DNA of 64,000 nucleotides from positions 1,052,854 to 1,116,853 of the forward strand of contig NZ_JBHTDE010000002.1 in NCBI RefSeq assembly GCF_042666655.1, written 5' to 3'. Source of the DNA: Paracraurococcus sp042666655. Its GTDB lineage: Bacteria; Pseudomonadota; Alphaproteobacteria; Acetobacterales; Acetobacteraceae. Both the position numbers and the translations under genes were made by a program. The notes beneath the pieces are model-generated. The model worked only from the letters and a program-made list of their open reading frames with translations. It made no database searches and was not told the origin of the DNA. Position 1 is the first letter of the stretch, and every line of letters starts with the position of its first letter. This document shows, piece by piece, positions 33,428 through 41,964 of this stretch.

Positions 33428-33582
33428 CCCTCAATCTGGAACTCCTCTCGGCGAACCTGATCATCGCGCTGTCGCTCGTCGGCGTGGTCTGGGGCTCCGT
33501 CCTGCTCGACGAACGCAAGGATCGCGCCCGGCGGGCGCGGGAGCAGGCGCAACGCCCCGCCGACGCCGCCCGAAAGGGCTGA
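33424..33582 (+). CDS. Very small single-helix membrane protein
   Basis: A 52-residue protein with one transmembrane helix (ANLIIALSLVGVVWGSVLL, residues about 10-28) followed by a short highly charged tail, DERKDRARRAREQ. The ATG at 33424 overlaps the stop of the preceding small gene (ATGA), so tmk and the two small genes are translationally coupled. No family recognised. By topology rules (positive inside) the charged tail should be cytoplasmic. Confidence 0.5.
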   Translation: MTLNLELLSANLIIALSLVGVVWGSVLLDERKDRARRAREQAQRPADAARKG

Positions 33583-33634
33583 TCCCGGTCCCGCTGCCGT
33601 TCCCGCCGGCCGGCACATGGCCTAACCTGCCCGC

Positions 33635-34657
33635 GTGAGTCCCCCGCCCGAACCCCGCGCCAATCCCGACCTGGTCGGCCATGACGATGCCGCCCGCACG
33701 CTCGAGGAATCGGCGCGCTCGGGCAAGCTGCACCATGCCTGGCTGATCGCCGGCCCGACCGGGGTGGGCAAGGCGACTCTCGCCTATCGCTTCGCCCGCT
33801 TCCTGCTGGCGGGGATGCCGCCCGCCGTGCCGGGCCGGCCGCCGCTGGAGGTCGCCGAGGCCGACCCCGCCTTCCGCCGCGTCGCCTCCGGCGCCCATGC
33901 CGACCTGTTCACCCTGGCCCCGAGCCTCGGCAGCAAGGGCGGGACGAAGGAGGTGCTGCGGGCCGAGGAGGCGCGCGGCGCGCTGCGCTTCATGGCGATG
34001 ACCGCGGCCGAGGGCGGCTGGCGCGCCCTGGTGGTGGAGGAGCTGGAGCGGGTCGACCGTGCCGTGGTCCCCAACATCCTGCTGAAGACCCTGGAGGAGC
34101 CGCCGCCGCGCACCGTGCAGCTGCTGGTCACCAGCGCGCCCGACCGGCTGCTGCCGACCATCCGCAGCCGCTGCCGGCGGCTGGACCTGTTCCCGCTGGC
34201 GCAACCCGTGATGCACCGGCTGCTGACGCAGTGGCTGCCGGAGATGTCGGGACCGGATCGCCTCGGCCTGGCCGGCATCGCCGATGGCTGCCCCGGCCAG
34301 GCGCTGGTCCTGGCGGAAGGCGAGGGGCTGGTGCTGCAGGGCATGGTCGAGGCGGTGCTGGCCGAGCTGCCGCGGCCCGACCCGCGCCGCGCCCATGCGA
34401 TGGCCGATGCCATCGCCGGGAAGCGCGACGCCGCGGCGCTCACGCTGTTCCTCACCTTGCTGCGGCGGGCGATCGCCGCCGGGGTGCGGGAGGCCGGGCG
34501 AGGGGGGGCGGCACCGCCCTGGATCGCCGGGCGTTCGCTTGCCGATTGGTCGACCCTGTGGGACAAGCTCGGCCGCCTGGCCGACGAGACCGAGCGACTG
34601 AACCTCGACCGCAAGCAGGCGGTGCTGACCGGCCTCGGTTGGCTTCCGATCCGCTGA
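33635..34657 (+). CDS. holB: DNA polymerase III subunit delta prime
   Basis: A 340-residue clamp-loader subunit. HHAWLIAGPTGVGKATLAYRF near residues 32-52 is the P-loop region, with a Walker A-like GPTGVGKAT; VVEELERVDRAVVPNILLKTLEEPPPRT corresponds to the sensor/SRC neighbourhood (family D-x-M-x-x-x-A-x-N-x-x-L-K-x-L-E-E-P), and IRSRCRRLDL is the SRC motif. The usual zinc-binding cysteines of delta prime are not evident. GTG start at 33635. It loads the beta clamp with DnaX and HolA. metG follows after 12 bp. Confidence 0.9.
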   Translation: MSPPPEPRANPDLVGHDDAARTLEESARSGKLHHAWLIAGPTGVGKATLAYRFARFLLAGMPPAVPGRPPLEVAEADPAFRRVASGAHADLFTLAPSLGSKGGTKEVLRAEEARGALRFMAMTAAEGGWRALVVEELERVDRAVVPNILLKTLEEPPPRTVQLLVTSAPDRLLPTIRSRCRRLDLFPLAQPVMHRLLTQWLPEMSGPDRLGLAGIADGCPGQALVLAEGEGLVLQGMVEAVLAELPRPDPRRAHAMADAIAGKRDAAALTLFLTLLRRAIAAGVREAGRGGAAPPWIAGRSLADWSTLWDKLGRLADETERLNLDRKQAVLTGLGWLPIR

Positions 34658-34669
34658 AAAGGCCCAGCG

Positions 34670-36196
34670 ATGGCAAGCTTCTACTTCACCACCCCGATCT
34701 ATTACGTCAACGACAAGCCGCATATCGGCCACGCCTATACGTCGCTGGCGACCGACGTGCTGGCCCGCTGGAAGCGGCTGGAGGGGCATGACGTCTTCTT
34801 CCTGACCGGCACCGACGAGCACGGCCAGAAGGTCGAGAAGGCGGCGCAGGATGCCGGGATGGACCCGCAGGCCTTCACCGACCAGGTGAGCCAGAGCTTC
34901 CGCCTGCTGGCCGAGCGCATGGGCTTCAGCCACGACGACTTCATCCGCACCACGGAGCCGCGCCACAAGGCCGCCTGCACCGCGCTGTGGGAGGAGCTGG
35001 TCCGCCGCGACGAGATCTATCTCGGCCATTACGAGGGCTGGTACGCGGTCCGCGACGAGGCCTTCTACGGGCCGGACGAGCTCGTCGAACGCGACGGGGT
35101 GAAATATGCCCCCTCCGGCGCCCCGGTCGCCTGGGTGAAGGAGCCGTCCTACTTCTTCCGCCTGTCGAAGTGGCAGGACTGGCTGCTGCGCTACTACGAG
35201 GACAATCCCGGCTTCATCGCCCCCGCGTCGCGCCGCAACGAGGTGATGAGCTTCGTGAAGTCGGGGCTGCAGGACCTCTCGATCAGCCGGACCTCCTTCA
35301 CCTGGGGCATCCCGGTGCCGGGCGACCCGGCGCATGTGATGTATGTCTGGCTCGACGCACTGACCAACTACGTCACCGCCGCCGGCTACCCGGACACCGG
35401 CGCCGAGCGCTGGAAATTCTGGCCGGCCGACGTGCATTTCGTCGGCAAGGACATCGTCCGCTTCCACGCCATCTACTGGCCGGCTTTCCTCGAGGCCGCC
35501 GGGATCGCCCCGCCGAAGCGCGTCTTCGCACATGGCTGGTGGACGATCGAGGGGCAGAAGATGTCGAAGTCGCTCGGCAATGCCATCGACCCGCTGGCGC
35601 TGATCGAACAGTACGGACTGGATCCGCTGCGCTACTTCCTGCTGCGGGAAGTCCCCTTCGGCAACGACGGCGACTTCGCCAAGTCGGCGCTGATGAGCCG
35701 CAACAACGGCGAGTTGGCCGATACGCTGGGCAACCTGGCGAACCGGACGCTGTCGCTGATCCAGCGGAACTGCGAGGGCCGGCTGCCGGCCGTGGCCGCG
35801 GGCACGGAGGCCGATGCCGAGCTGCTGGCCGGGCTGATCGCGCTGCCGGCAGCGGTCGCCGCACATCTGGAGGCCCAGGAATTCCACCTGGCGCTGGAGG
35901 CCATCATGGCCCAGGCGCGGGCGGCCAACGGCTACATCACGCTGCAGGCGCCCTGGGCGCTGAAGAAGACCGACCTCGTGCGGATGGGCGTGGTGCTGCG
36001 GCACCTGCATTCGGCGCTGCGGGTCTTCGCCACCGTGCTGCAGCCCTTCATGCCGGGGACGACGGCGGCGATGCTCGACCAGCTCGGCGTGCCGCAGCAG
36101 GCGAGGGGCCTCGCCGACCTGGCGGTGCCGCTGCCCGAGGGCACCGCGCTGCCGCCGCCGGCGCCGCTGTTCCGCAAGATCGAGGATGCGGCGTAA
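34670..36196 (+). CDS. metG: Methionyl-tRNA synthetase
   Basis: A 508-residue class I aminoacyl-tRNA synthetase charging tRNA-Met. The HIGH motif is in YYVNDKPHIGHAYTSLATD (residues about 11-29) and KMSKS in EGQKMSKSLGNAIDP near residue 300. The connective peptide (YEGWYAVRDEAFYGPDELV) lacks zinc-knuckle cysteines, the form often seen in alphaproteobacteria, and there is no C-terminal EMAP/tRNA-binding domain. Length is standard for this short type. Followed directly by tatD; holB-metG-tatD-MBL is a conserved alphaproteobacterial order. Confidence 0.95.
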   Translation: MASFYFTTPIYYVNDKPHIGHAYTSLATDVLARWKRLEGHDVFFLTGTDEHGQKVEKAAQDAGMDPQAFTDQVSQSFRLLAERMGFSHDDFIRTTEPRHKAACTALWEELVRRDEIYLGHYEGWYAVRDEAFYGPDELVERDGVKYAPSGAPVAWVKEPSYFFRLSKWQDWLLRYYEDNPGFIAPASRRNEVMSFVKSGLQDLSISRTSFTWGIPVPGDPAHVMYVWLDALTNYVTAAGYPDTGAERWKFWPADVHFVGKDIVRFHAIYWPAFLEAAGIAPPKRVFAHGWWTIEGQKMSKSLGNAIDPLALIEQYGLDPLRYFLLREVPFGNDGDFAKSALMSRNNGELADTLGNLANRTLSLIQRNCEGRLPAVAAGTEADAELLAGLIALPAAVAAHLEAQEFHLALEAIMAQARAANGYITLQAPWALKKTDLVRMGVVLRHLHSALRVFATVLQPFMPGTTAAMLDQLGVPQQARGLADLAVPLPEGTALPPPAPLFRKIEDAA

Positions 36197-36200
36197 CAAG

Positions 36201-36977
36201 ATGCTGGTCGATAGCCACTGCCACCTCGACTACTTCACCGAAGCCGAGATCGAGGCCATCCTCGGCCGGGCCCGGGAGGCCGGGGTCGGCCGCATGGTCA
36301 CGATCGGCACCCGGGTCGGCCAGGCCGCGACGGTCAAGGCGCTGACCGAACGCTTCGCCGATGTCTGGGGCACCGTCGGCGTCCACCCGCACAATGCCGG
36401 GGAGCCGGAGGGCATGCCGACCACCGCCGAGCTCGTGGCGCTGGCCGACCACCCGCGCATCATCGGCATCGGCGAGTGCGGGCTCGACTACTTCTACGAC
36501 AAGGCGCCGCGGGAGGCGCAGCAGGAGGGTTTCCGCCGGCATATCCGGGCGGCGCGCGAAACCGGCCTGCCGGTCTGCATCCATGCCCGCCAGGCGGACG
36601 AGGACATCCTGGCGATCCTGCAGGAGGAAACGGCGGCCGGCGGCGCCTTTCCCTTCCTGCTGCACTGCTTCTCCTCCGGCGCCGGGCTGGCGCGGGGCGC
36701 GCTGGCGATGGGCGGGTATCTCTCCTTCTCCGGCATCCTGACCTTCCCGAAGTCGCCGGAGATCCGCGCCATCGCCGCCGAGGCGCCGGCCGACCGCATC
36801 CTGGTCGAGACCGACAGCCCCTACCTCGCGCCGGTGCCGCTGCGCGGCAAGCGCTGCGAGCCGGGCTATGTCGCGCATACCGCCCGCGTGCTGGCCGAGA
36901 CCCGCGGCCTCGGCATCGCCGAGGCGGAGGCGCTGACCACGGCGAATTTCTTCCGCCTGTTCGCCAAGGCGGCCTGA
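36201..36977 (+). CDS. tatD: TatD family metal-dependent hydrolase
   Basis: A 258-residue TIM-barrel hydrolase. Metal ligands appear in MLVDSHCHLDYF (H-x-H), GIGECGLDYFYD (the catalytic Glu), CIHARQADEDIL, LHCFSSG and the late ETDSPYLAPVPLRGKR (E-T-D-x-P). TatD proteins are 3'-5' DNA exonucleases or related deacylases; they are not part of the Tat export machine despite the name. The ATG at 36201 gives the canonical N-terminus; an upstream ATG at 36186 would overlap metG and add five unconserved residues. Confidence 0.92.
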   Translation: MLVDSHCHLDYFTEAEIEAILGRAREAGVGRMVTIGTRVGQAATVKALTERFADVWGTVGVHPHNAGEPEGMPTTAELVALADHPRIIGIGECGLDYFYDKAPREAQQEGFRRHIRAARETGLPVCIHARQADEDILAILQEETAAGGAFPFLLHCFSSGAGLARGALAMGGYLSFSGILTFPKSPEIRAIAAEAPADRILVETDSPYLAPVPLRGKRCEPGYVAHTARVLAETRGLGIAEAEALTTANFFRLFAKAA

Positions 36978-36980
36978 GCC

Positions 36981-37778
36981 TTGCTGCGCGTCACCTTGCT
37001 CGGCTGCGGCGGTTCGGGCGGCGTGCCGCTGCTGGGCGGCCGGGACGGGGGCGGGGAGTGGGGCGACTGCGACCCGGGCGAGCCACGCAACCGTCGCACG
37101 CGGACCGCGGCGATGATCGAAGGCCGCGCCGGCCGGCTGCTGGTGGATGCCGGGCCCGACCTGCGGCAGCAGATGCTGGCCTGCCGGATCGGCAGCTTCG
37201 ACTCGGTGCTGTTCACCCATGCCCATGCCGACCACATCCTGGGCATCGACGACATCCGCCAGGTCAACCGCACGCTGGGCCGGGCGATCGATGCCTGGGG
37301 CACCCGGACCACGCTGCAGAAGCTGGACGACCGGTTCGACTACGCCTTCATCGGCCCGACCGAGTTCTTCTTTCGTCCCGCGCTCGAACCAAAGCGGATC
37401 GCGTTCGGGGAACGTTTCGAGGCCGCCGGCATGACGGTGGAGGTCTTCCGGCAGGACCATGGGGTGATGGACACGCTGGGCCTGCGGATCGGCGGCTTCG
37501 GCTACTCGACCGACGTGGTGAACCTGCCGGAGGAAAGCCTGGCGGCCCTGGAAGGCCTCGACACCTGGGTGGTCGGCTGCTTCCAGCACCGGCCGCACCA
37601 TGTCCATGCCAACCTTGACCGGGTGCTGGAGTGGGTCGCGCGGCTGCGGCCGCGGCGCACGGTGCTGACCCATATGGGCCCGGCGATGGACTACCGGAGC
37701 CTGCTGCGCGACCTGCCGCCCGGCGTCGAGCCCGGCTTCGACGGCATGGTGCTGGAGGTGCCGGCCAGCGCCGCCTGA
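36981..37778 (+). CDS. MBL-fold metallo-hydrolase (PhnP/RNase Z-like)
   Basis: A 265-residue metallo-beta-lactamase-fold protein. TLLGCGGSGGVPLLGG starts the fold, NRRTRTAAMIEG and LLVDAGPDLRQQML follow, and HAHADHILGIDDI is the zinc-binding H-x-H-x-D-H motif. VFRQDHG and the late LTHMGPAMDY supply further ligands. The closest known style is PhnP, a cyclic phosphodiesterase of phosphonate metabolism, but no phn genes are near and the copy after tatD is conserved in alphaproteobacteria with unknown substrate. It starts at a TTG at 36981, three bases after the tatD stop. Confidence 0.87.
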   Translation: MLRVTLLGCGGSGGVPLLGGRDGGGEWGDCDPGEPRNRRTRTAAMIEGRAGRLLVDAGPDLRQQMLACRIGSFDSVLFTHAHADHILGIDDIRQVNRTLGRAIDAWGTRTTLQKLDDRFDYAFIGPTEFFFRPALEPKRIAFGERFEAAGMTVEVFRQDHGVMDTLGLRIGGFGYSTDVVNLPEESLAALEGLDTWVVGCFQHRPHHVHANLDRVLEWVARLRPRRTVLTHMGPAMDYRSLLRDLPPGVEPGFDGMVLEVPASAA

Positions 37779-38127
37779 AACATTGAGCAGCAAGACCTGA
37801 GTTCCGCCACGCCGCCGGCTGGGCGAGGCTGAGCACCTGGCCGGGGGGCCAGGGGGACCGCATCCACGCACCAAGCCACGGGAAGCCCGGCGCCATCCAC
37901 AGGCGCGGACCGGCTTTCCCCCGACTTGTCCCCAGGGCTTTATTTTCCATAATATATCTTATGCGGCATTTGTGCCATGTGGACGGTACGTACCACGACG
38001 GGTCTGTCGGCAGGCTTGGCGCCGGCGCGGCGCCCCGCCTGCTCTCCCGTCCAGACGCCGCAGGATCCGGCCCCTTGCCAGCACGCCGTGCCTCTGCTGT
38101 TGGGCCGCACCCGCCGGAGACCCGCCC
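37779..38127. other. 349-bp gap before mazG with an AT-rich patch
   Basis: No coding sequence is supported here. The only standout is an AT-rich run at about 37937-37962 (GCTTTATTTTCCATAATATA region) in otherwise GC-rich DNA, after TTGTCCCCAGGG; this is where a promoter for mazG would be expected, leaving a long untranslated leader of about 150 bases. No riboswitch class could be recognised in that leader. Confidence 0.4.
37926..37955 (+). promoter_or_regulatory. Possible sigma-70-type promoter for mazG
   Basis: TTGTCC at 37926-37931 and TAATAT at 37950-37955 are separated by 18 bases, roughly matching -35 and -10 hexamers. It stands out mainly because the surrounding DNA is so GC-rich. There is no experimental or comparative support. 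Confidence 0.25.
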
Positions 38128-38949
38128 ATGCCCGAGACCTCACCCCTTGGCCCCGAGGCCGCCCTGGCCCGGCTGCTCGACACCATGGCCCGGCTGCGCG
38201 CCCCGGTCGGCGGGTGCCCCTGGGACCAGGTGCAGAGCTTCGAGACCATCGCCCCCTATACCATCGAGGAAGCCTACGAGGTCGCCGATGCCATCCGCCG
38301 CGGTGACCGCGCCGCGCTGCTGGACGAGCTCGGCGACCTGCTGTTCCAGGTCGTCTACCACGCGCGGATCGCGGAGGAGGGAGGAAGCTTTTCCTTCGCC
38401 GATGTCGCGGAAACTATTCACAGGAAGATGGTCTTGCGCCATCCGCATGTCTTCGGCGACGCAACGGTCCGCGACGCCGCCTCCCAGACCGCGGCCTGGG
38501 AGGTGCAGAAGGCCGCCGAGCGCACCGCCCGGGCCGAGACCGGCACCCTGGCCGGCATCCCCGAGGGCCTGCCCGCCCTGATGCGCGCCAACAAGCTGAC
38601 CCGTCGCGCCGCGCGGGTCGGCTTCGACTGGCCGGAACCTGCCGCGGTGCTCGACAAGCTGGAGGAGGAGGCCGCCGAGTTGCGGGCCGAGCTGCCCGAG
38701 GCCGATCCGGCCCGGCTGGCCGACGAGGTCGGCGACATGCTGTTCGTCCTCGCCAACCTGGCCCGCAAGCTGGACCTCGACCCGGAGGAATGCCTCCGCG
38801 GCGCCAATGCCAAATTCGCGCGGCGCTTCACCGGGGTGGAACAGCGGCTGGCGGCGCGGGGAATGGCGCCGGGCGATGTCGGGCTGGAGGCCATGGAGGC
38901 GGAATGGCAGGCGGTGAAGCGGTCGGAAAAGGGGCTCCTGCCCGGCTGA
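38128..38949 (+). CDS. mazG: Nucleoside triphosphate pyrophosphohydrolase MazG
   Basis: A 273-residue protein with two tandem MazG domains. The first (about residues 12-120) has GGCPWDQVQSFETIAPYTIE and EEAYEVADAIRRGD followed by LLDELGDLLFQVVYH, the E-E-x-x-E ... E-x-x-D metal pattern. The second (about 155-260) repeats LDKLEEEAAELRAEL and LADEVGDMLFVLANLARKL. It removes noncanonical or excess NTPs by pyrophosphate release. The start at 38128 gives the canonical length; a long open frame upstream lacks conserved residues. In many relatives mazG lies near hflX; here it is separated by the accessory amide cluster. Confidence 0.94.
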   Translation: MPETSPLGPEAALARLLDTMARLRAPVGGCPWDQVQSFETIAPYTIEEAYEVADAIRRGDRAALLDELGDLLFQVVYHARIAEEGGSFSFADVAETIHRKMVLRHPHVFGDATVRDAASQTAAWEVQKAAERTARAETGTLAGIPEGLPALMRANKLTRRAARVGFDWPEPAAVLDKLEEEAAELRAELPEADPARLADEVGDMLFVLANLARKLDLDPEECLRGANAKFARRFTGVEQRLAARGMAPGDVGLEAMEAEWQAVKRSEKGLLPG

Positions 38950-39142
38950 ACGGCCCACCGTAAAGCAATTTACACGCGCTCATGGCGCACCGGAAGCCCG
39001 CAGATTCGTTTTGATAAACAAGATAATTCTTAACAAAAATCTGAAAAATCTTCACTCCCGCTGGCGACAAGCCGCCCAAGGACGCTGATTTTGCAGAACG
39101 TTTGCGTCCATATCGTGAACATGCTCTGGGTGACGTGGTGCT

Positions 39143-39166
39143 GGGGGCGGCCTCCAAGCCGCCCCC
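39143..39166. terminator. Perfect 9-bp GC-rich hairpin, probable terminator
   Basis: GGGGGCGGC and GCCGCCCCC flank the loop CTCCAA. It lies 10 bases beyond the pirin stop codon (leftward gene) and in the convergent interval after mazG, so it may end transcription in both directions. Neither side has a strong T-run, so the assignment rests on position and stem stability. Confidence 0.45.
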
Positions 39167-39176
39167 TGCCCTTGCC

Positions 39177-40130
39177 TCAGCCCTGGCTCGGCGTCCCCGC
39201 CCGCATCCGCACCGTCTCGGGCAGCGGGATGAACTCCTGGTCGTCGGTGGGGACCTTGGCGAAGCGCTGGGCCTGCCAATCCGCCTTGGCCTGTTCGATC
39301 CGCTCGCGCGACGAACTCACGAAGTTCCAGAAGACGTAGCGCGGCCCGTCCATCGCGGCGCCGCCGAGCAGCAGCAGCCGCGCCCCCTGGGGTCCCGCGG
39401 TCAGGGCCAGCCCGTCGCCGGCGCGGAACACCAGCATCCGGCCCGGCTCGAAGCTGTCGCCGCCGACCGAGACCGATCCCTGCAGCACATAGGCGGCGCG
39501 CTCCTCATGCCGGTCCGGCAGCGGCACCCGGGCGCCCGGGGCCAGCACCGCATCGGCGTAGAACAACGGCGAGGCGGTCTCGACCGGCGCCCGCATCCCC
39601 CAGCCCTCGCCCGCGATCAGCCGCAGCGTGAGCCCGCCCTCCTCCGCCAGCGGCAGCGTCGCGGCCGGGTGGTGGTGGAAGGCCGGCGCGGTCTCCTCGG
39701 CGGCCTTGGGCAGCGCCACCCAGGACTGGATGCCGGACATGGTCCGGGTCGCCAGCCGGTCCGCGGCGCTGCTGCGCTCGGAATGGGTGATCCCCCGCCC
39801 GGCGGTCATCCAGTTCACGTCGCCCGGCAGGATCGGCTGGTCGGAGCCCAGGCTGTCGCGGTGCTGGATCCAGCCCTGGAACAGGTAGGTGACGGTGGAC
39901 AGCCCGATATGCGGGTGCGGCCGCACGTCCAGCCCCTTCCCCGCCAGGAACTCCCCCGGCCCCATCTGGTCGAAGAAGATGAAGGGCCCGACCAGCATCC
40001 GCTGCGGTGCCGGCAAAGCCCGGCGCACCTCGAACCCGCCCACGTCATGCGCGCGGGGGATGATGACCAGTTCGACATCCTTGGGCGGCGCGGCGGTGGC
40101 GGCGGGGTCCTCGGCGGGTTGCCAACTCAT
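39177..40130 (-). CDS. Pirin family protein
   Basis: A 317-residue bicupin of the pirin family. The N-terminal cupin has the metal-binding histidines in LDVRPHPHIGLSTVTYL (around residues 67-83) and the later His-x-Glu in AGRGITHSERS, equivalent to the quercetinase-type H-x-H...H-x-E site. The second cupin (after about residue 190) includes HEERAAYVLQGSVSVGG. Bacterial pirins can have quercetin 2,3-dioxygenase activity or act as redox-related regulators; the role here is unknown. It is the gene downstream of amidase, separated from it by a hairpin element. Confidence 0.88.
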   Translation of the reverse strand: MSWQPAEDPAATAAPPKDVELVIIPRAHDVGGFEVRRALPAPQRMLVGPFIFFDQMGPGEFLAGKGLDVRPHPHIGLSTVTYLFQGWIQHRDSLGSDQPILPGDVNWMTAGRGITHSERSSAADRLATRTMSGIQSWVALPKAAEETAPAFHHHPAATLPLAEEGGLTLRLIAGEGWGMRAPVETASPLFYADAVLAPGARVPLPDRHEERAAYVLQGSVSVGGDSFEPGRMLVFRAGDGLALTAGPQGARLLLLGGAAMDGPRYVFWNFVSSSRERIEQAKADWQAQRFAKVPTDDQEFIPLPETVRMRAGTPSQG

Positions 40131-40239
40131 GCTCTCGCTCCCTCTCTCTCTCTAGAGGGGCGGATATGGGTCCGGACCCGGCCTCGCGCGAGGCGGGCCG
40201 CCCCCCTGCCCGTTCACGGAGAAGCAGGTATTTCGGTGC

Positions 40240-40395
40240 GACTCAGCAAGGCCGGGGAGAAGCTGTTCTCCCCGGGCCCCTCATCTGTTTCGCCGAGTCG
40301 GCACCTGTCGCGCGGCGGATGCCAGGCCCACAAGAAGGAAGGGCGGGGTTCGGAGAGGAAATACTTTTCCCTCCCCGATCTTTCCTTGCCATGTC
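40240..40395 (-). repeat. Dispersed multi-hairpin intergenic element, copy C
   Basis: Following the amidase stop and read on the minus strand, this copy has an imperfect hairpin at 40352-40374 with loop region AGTA/TACT, then the 22-base core at 40295-40316 (GAGTCGGCACCTG on plus), then a perfect 10-bp hairpin at 40252-40275 (CCGGGGAGAA / TTCTCCCCGG, loop GCTG). The segment between core and hairpin reads AACAGATGAGGGGCCCGG on the minus strand. The same modules in the same order occur at 50335-50443 and 63625-63755 on the plus strand. It may end amidase transcription before pirin. Confidence 0.6.
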
Positions 40396-40408
40396 TCGAA
40401 ACAGGCAT

Positions 40409-41944
40409 TCAACTCGCGGTCAGCGACTTCCAGTCGACCCCGGCCTCGAAGGCCGCGGCGGCGCGGTAGATCGTCGCCTCGTCGTACATCTTGCCGGTCA
40501 GCATCAGCCCCACCGGCAGCCCGTCCGCCAGGCCGCAGGGGATGCTCATCGAGGGATGGTGGGTGCAGTCGAAGGGCGCCGTGTTGGGCAGCACCTCGAA
40601 GGCCCGCTGGATGATCTCGGTGGTCGAGGCGCCGGCGGGCGGCAGCTTGGTCGCCGCCATCGGCAAGGTCGGCATCGCCAGCAGGTCGTACTGCGCCAGC
40701 ACGTCGTCGTAGGCGCGGCGCAGCCGGCGGACCAGGTTCTGCGCCTTGGCGTAGTAGTGCCCGCGATGCCGCGTCACCATGTAATGGCCGAGCAGCATGG
40801 TGTTCTTCAGCGTCTCGGAGAGCTCGTCCGCCCGGCCGCGCCAGGCGCTGTGCGCGTCGAGCAGCGAGTTGACATAGAGCCCCTGCCAATTGAAGCCGAA
40901 GCCGTTGCCATGCATCATCTGCACCGTCGCGCCCTCGGCCGCCACCGGCAGCCAGATGGCGGCGCCCAGCGCATGCATGGGGATCGAGACTTCCTCGACC
41001 ACGGCGCCGAGGCCGCGCAGCCGGTCGGCGGCCTCCCGCACCAGGGCGTCGTTCGCCTCCTGCGACTGCGGGTGGCCGAAGCCCTCCTTCACCAGGGCGA
41101 TCCGCATCCCCTTGATGCCGCTGCCCATCTGGTCGCGGTAGGCCGGCACCGGCGCGGTGGAGTACTGCCGCGGATCGAGCCCGTCCGGGCCGGCCAGCAC
41201 CTCCAGCATCAGGGCATTGTCCTCGACCGTGTTGGTCATCGGCCCGGTATGGTCGAGGGTCAGCTCGATCGGCATGATGCCGGAATAGGGCACCAGCCCA
41301 TGCGTCGGCTTCATGCCGTAGATGCCGCAGAAGGAGGCCGGCATGCGGATGGAGCCGCCCTGGTCGCCGCCGAGCGCCATCGGCACCTCGCCCAGCGCCA
41401 CCACCACGCCGCTGCCGGAGGACGACCCGCCGGCCGAATAGCCCATGCGGTGCGGGTTGTGGACGGGGGCCGGCGCGCTGGTGTGGCTGCCGCCGGAGAA
41501 GCAGAAATACTCGCAGACCGTCTTGCCGACGATGGTGCCGCCGGCATCGAGGATGCGGGTGATCACCGTCGCATCCACATCGGGCACATAGCCTTCGAGC
41601 GTCGAGGCGCCGTTCATCATCGGCACGCCGGCGACGCAGATGTTGTCCTTCACCGCGACCTTCTTGCCCTTCAGCTTGCCGGTCGGGGCGCCCTCGATCG
41701 TCGACTTGACGTACCAGGCATTGTGCGGGTTCTCGGCCGCGGTCGGGCGGCGCCCCGGGGTGCGGGGCCACTTCACCTCCGGGACCTCGTCGGTCAGCTG
41801 GTCGACGATGTTGTAGGCGGCGATGCCGCCTTCGAGGCAGGCGCGGTGCTGCGCCAGCTCGTCGTCCGACATGGTCATGCCGAGCTCGCCGGCCACCTTG
41901 CGCAGCTCATCCGTGGTCGGCAGCCTCAGGGTTCCGAGCGGCAT
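40409..41944 (-). CDS. Amidase (amidase signature family)
   Basis: A 511-residue amidase-signature serine hydrolase. The catalytic Lys is in KKVAVKDNICVAG (near residue 97), the Gly/Ser-rich signature is YSAGGSSSGSGVVVALGEV, and the nucleophile Ser is in GGDQGGSIRMPASFCG, so the Ser-cisSer-Lys triad is intact. These enzymes hydrolyse aliphatic or aryl amides to acid plus ammonia. Position immediately after a LivFGMHK-type importer and near an acetamidase/formamidase-family gene suggests that the imported amide is its substrate. The specific amide is unknown. Fifteen or so unconserved N-terminal residues precede the domain. Confidence 0.9.
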   Translation of the reverse strand: MPLGTLRLPTTDELRKVAGELGMTMSDDELAQHRACLEGGIAAYNIVDQLTDEVPEVKWPRTPGRRPTAAENPHNAWYVKSTIEGAPTGKLKGKKVAVKDNICVAGVPMMNGASTLEGYVPDVDATVITRILDAGGTIVGKTVCEYFCFSGGSHTSAPAPVHNPHRMGYSAGGSSSGSGVVVALGEVPMALGGDQGGSIRMPASFCGIYGMKPTHGLVPYSGIMPIELTLDHTGPMTNTVEDNALMLEVLAGPDGLDPRQYSTAPVPAYRDQMGSGIKGMRIALVKEGFGHPQSQEANDALVREAADRLRGLGAVVEEVSIPMHALGAAIWLPVAAEGATVQMMHGNGFGFNWQGLYVNSLLDAHSAWRGRADELSETLKNTMLLGHYMVTRHRGHYYAKAQNLVRRLRRAYDDVLAQYDLLAMPTLPMAATKLPPAGASTTEIIQRAFEVLPNTAPFDCTHHPSMSIPCGLADGLPVGLMLTGKMYDEATIYRAAAAFEAGVDWKSLTAS

Positions 41945-41964
41945 GGTCGTTCCTCCTTCGGGGT

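Noticed and set aside
33635..34657. holB read as the tau/gamma subunit (dnaX)
   Set aside because: Length of 340 residues, lack of the zinc module and position after tmk fit delta prime better than DnaX.
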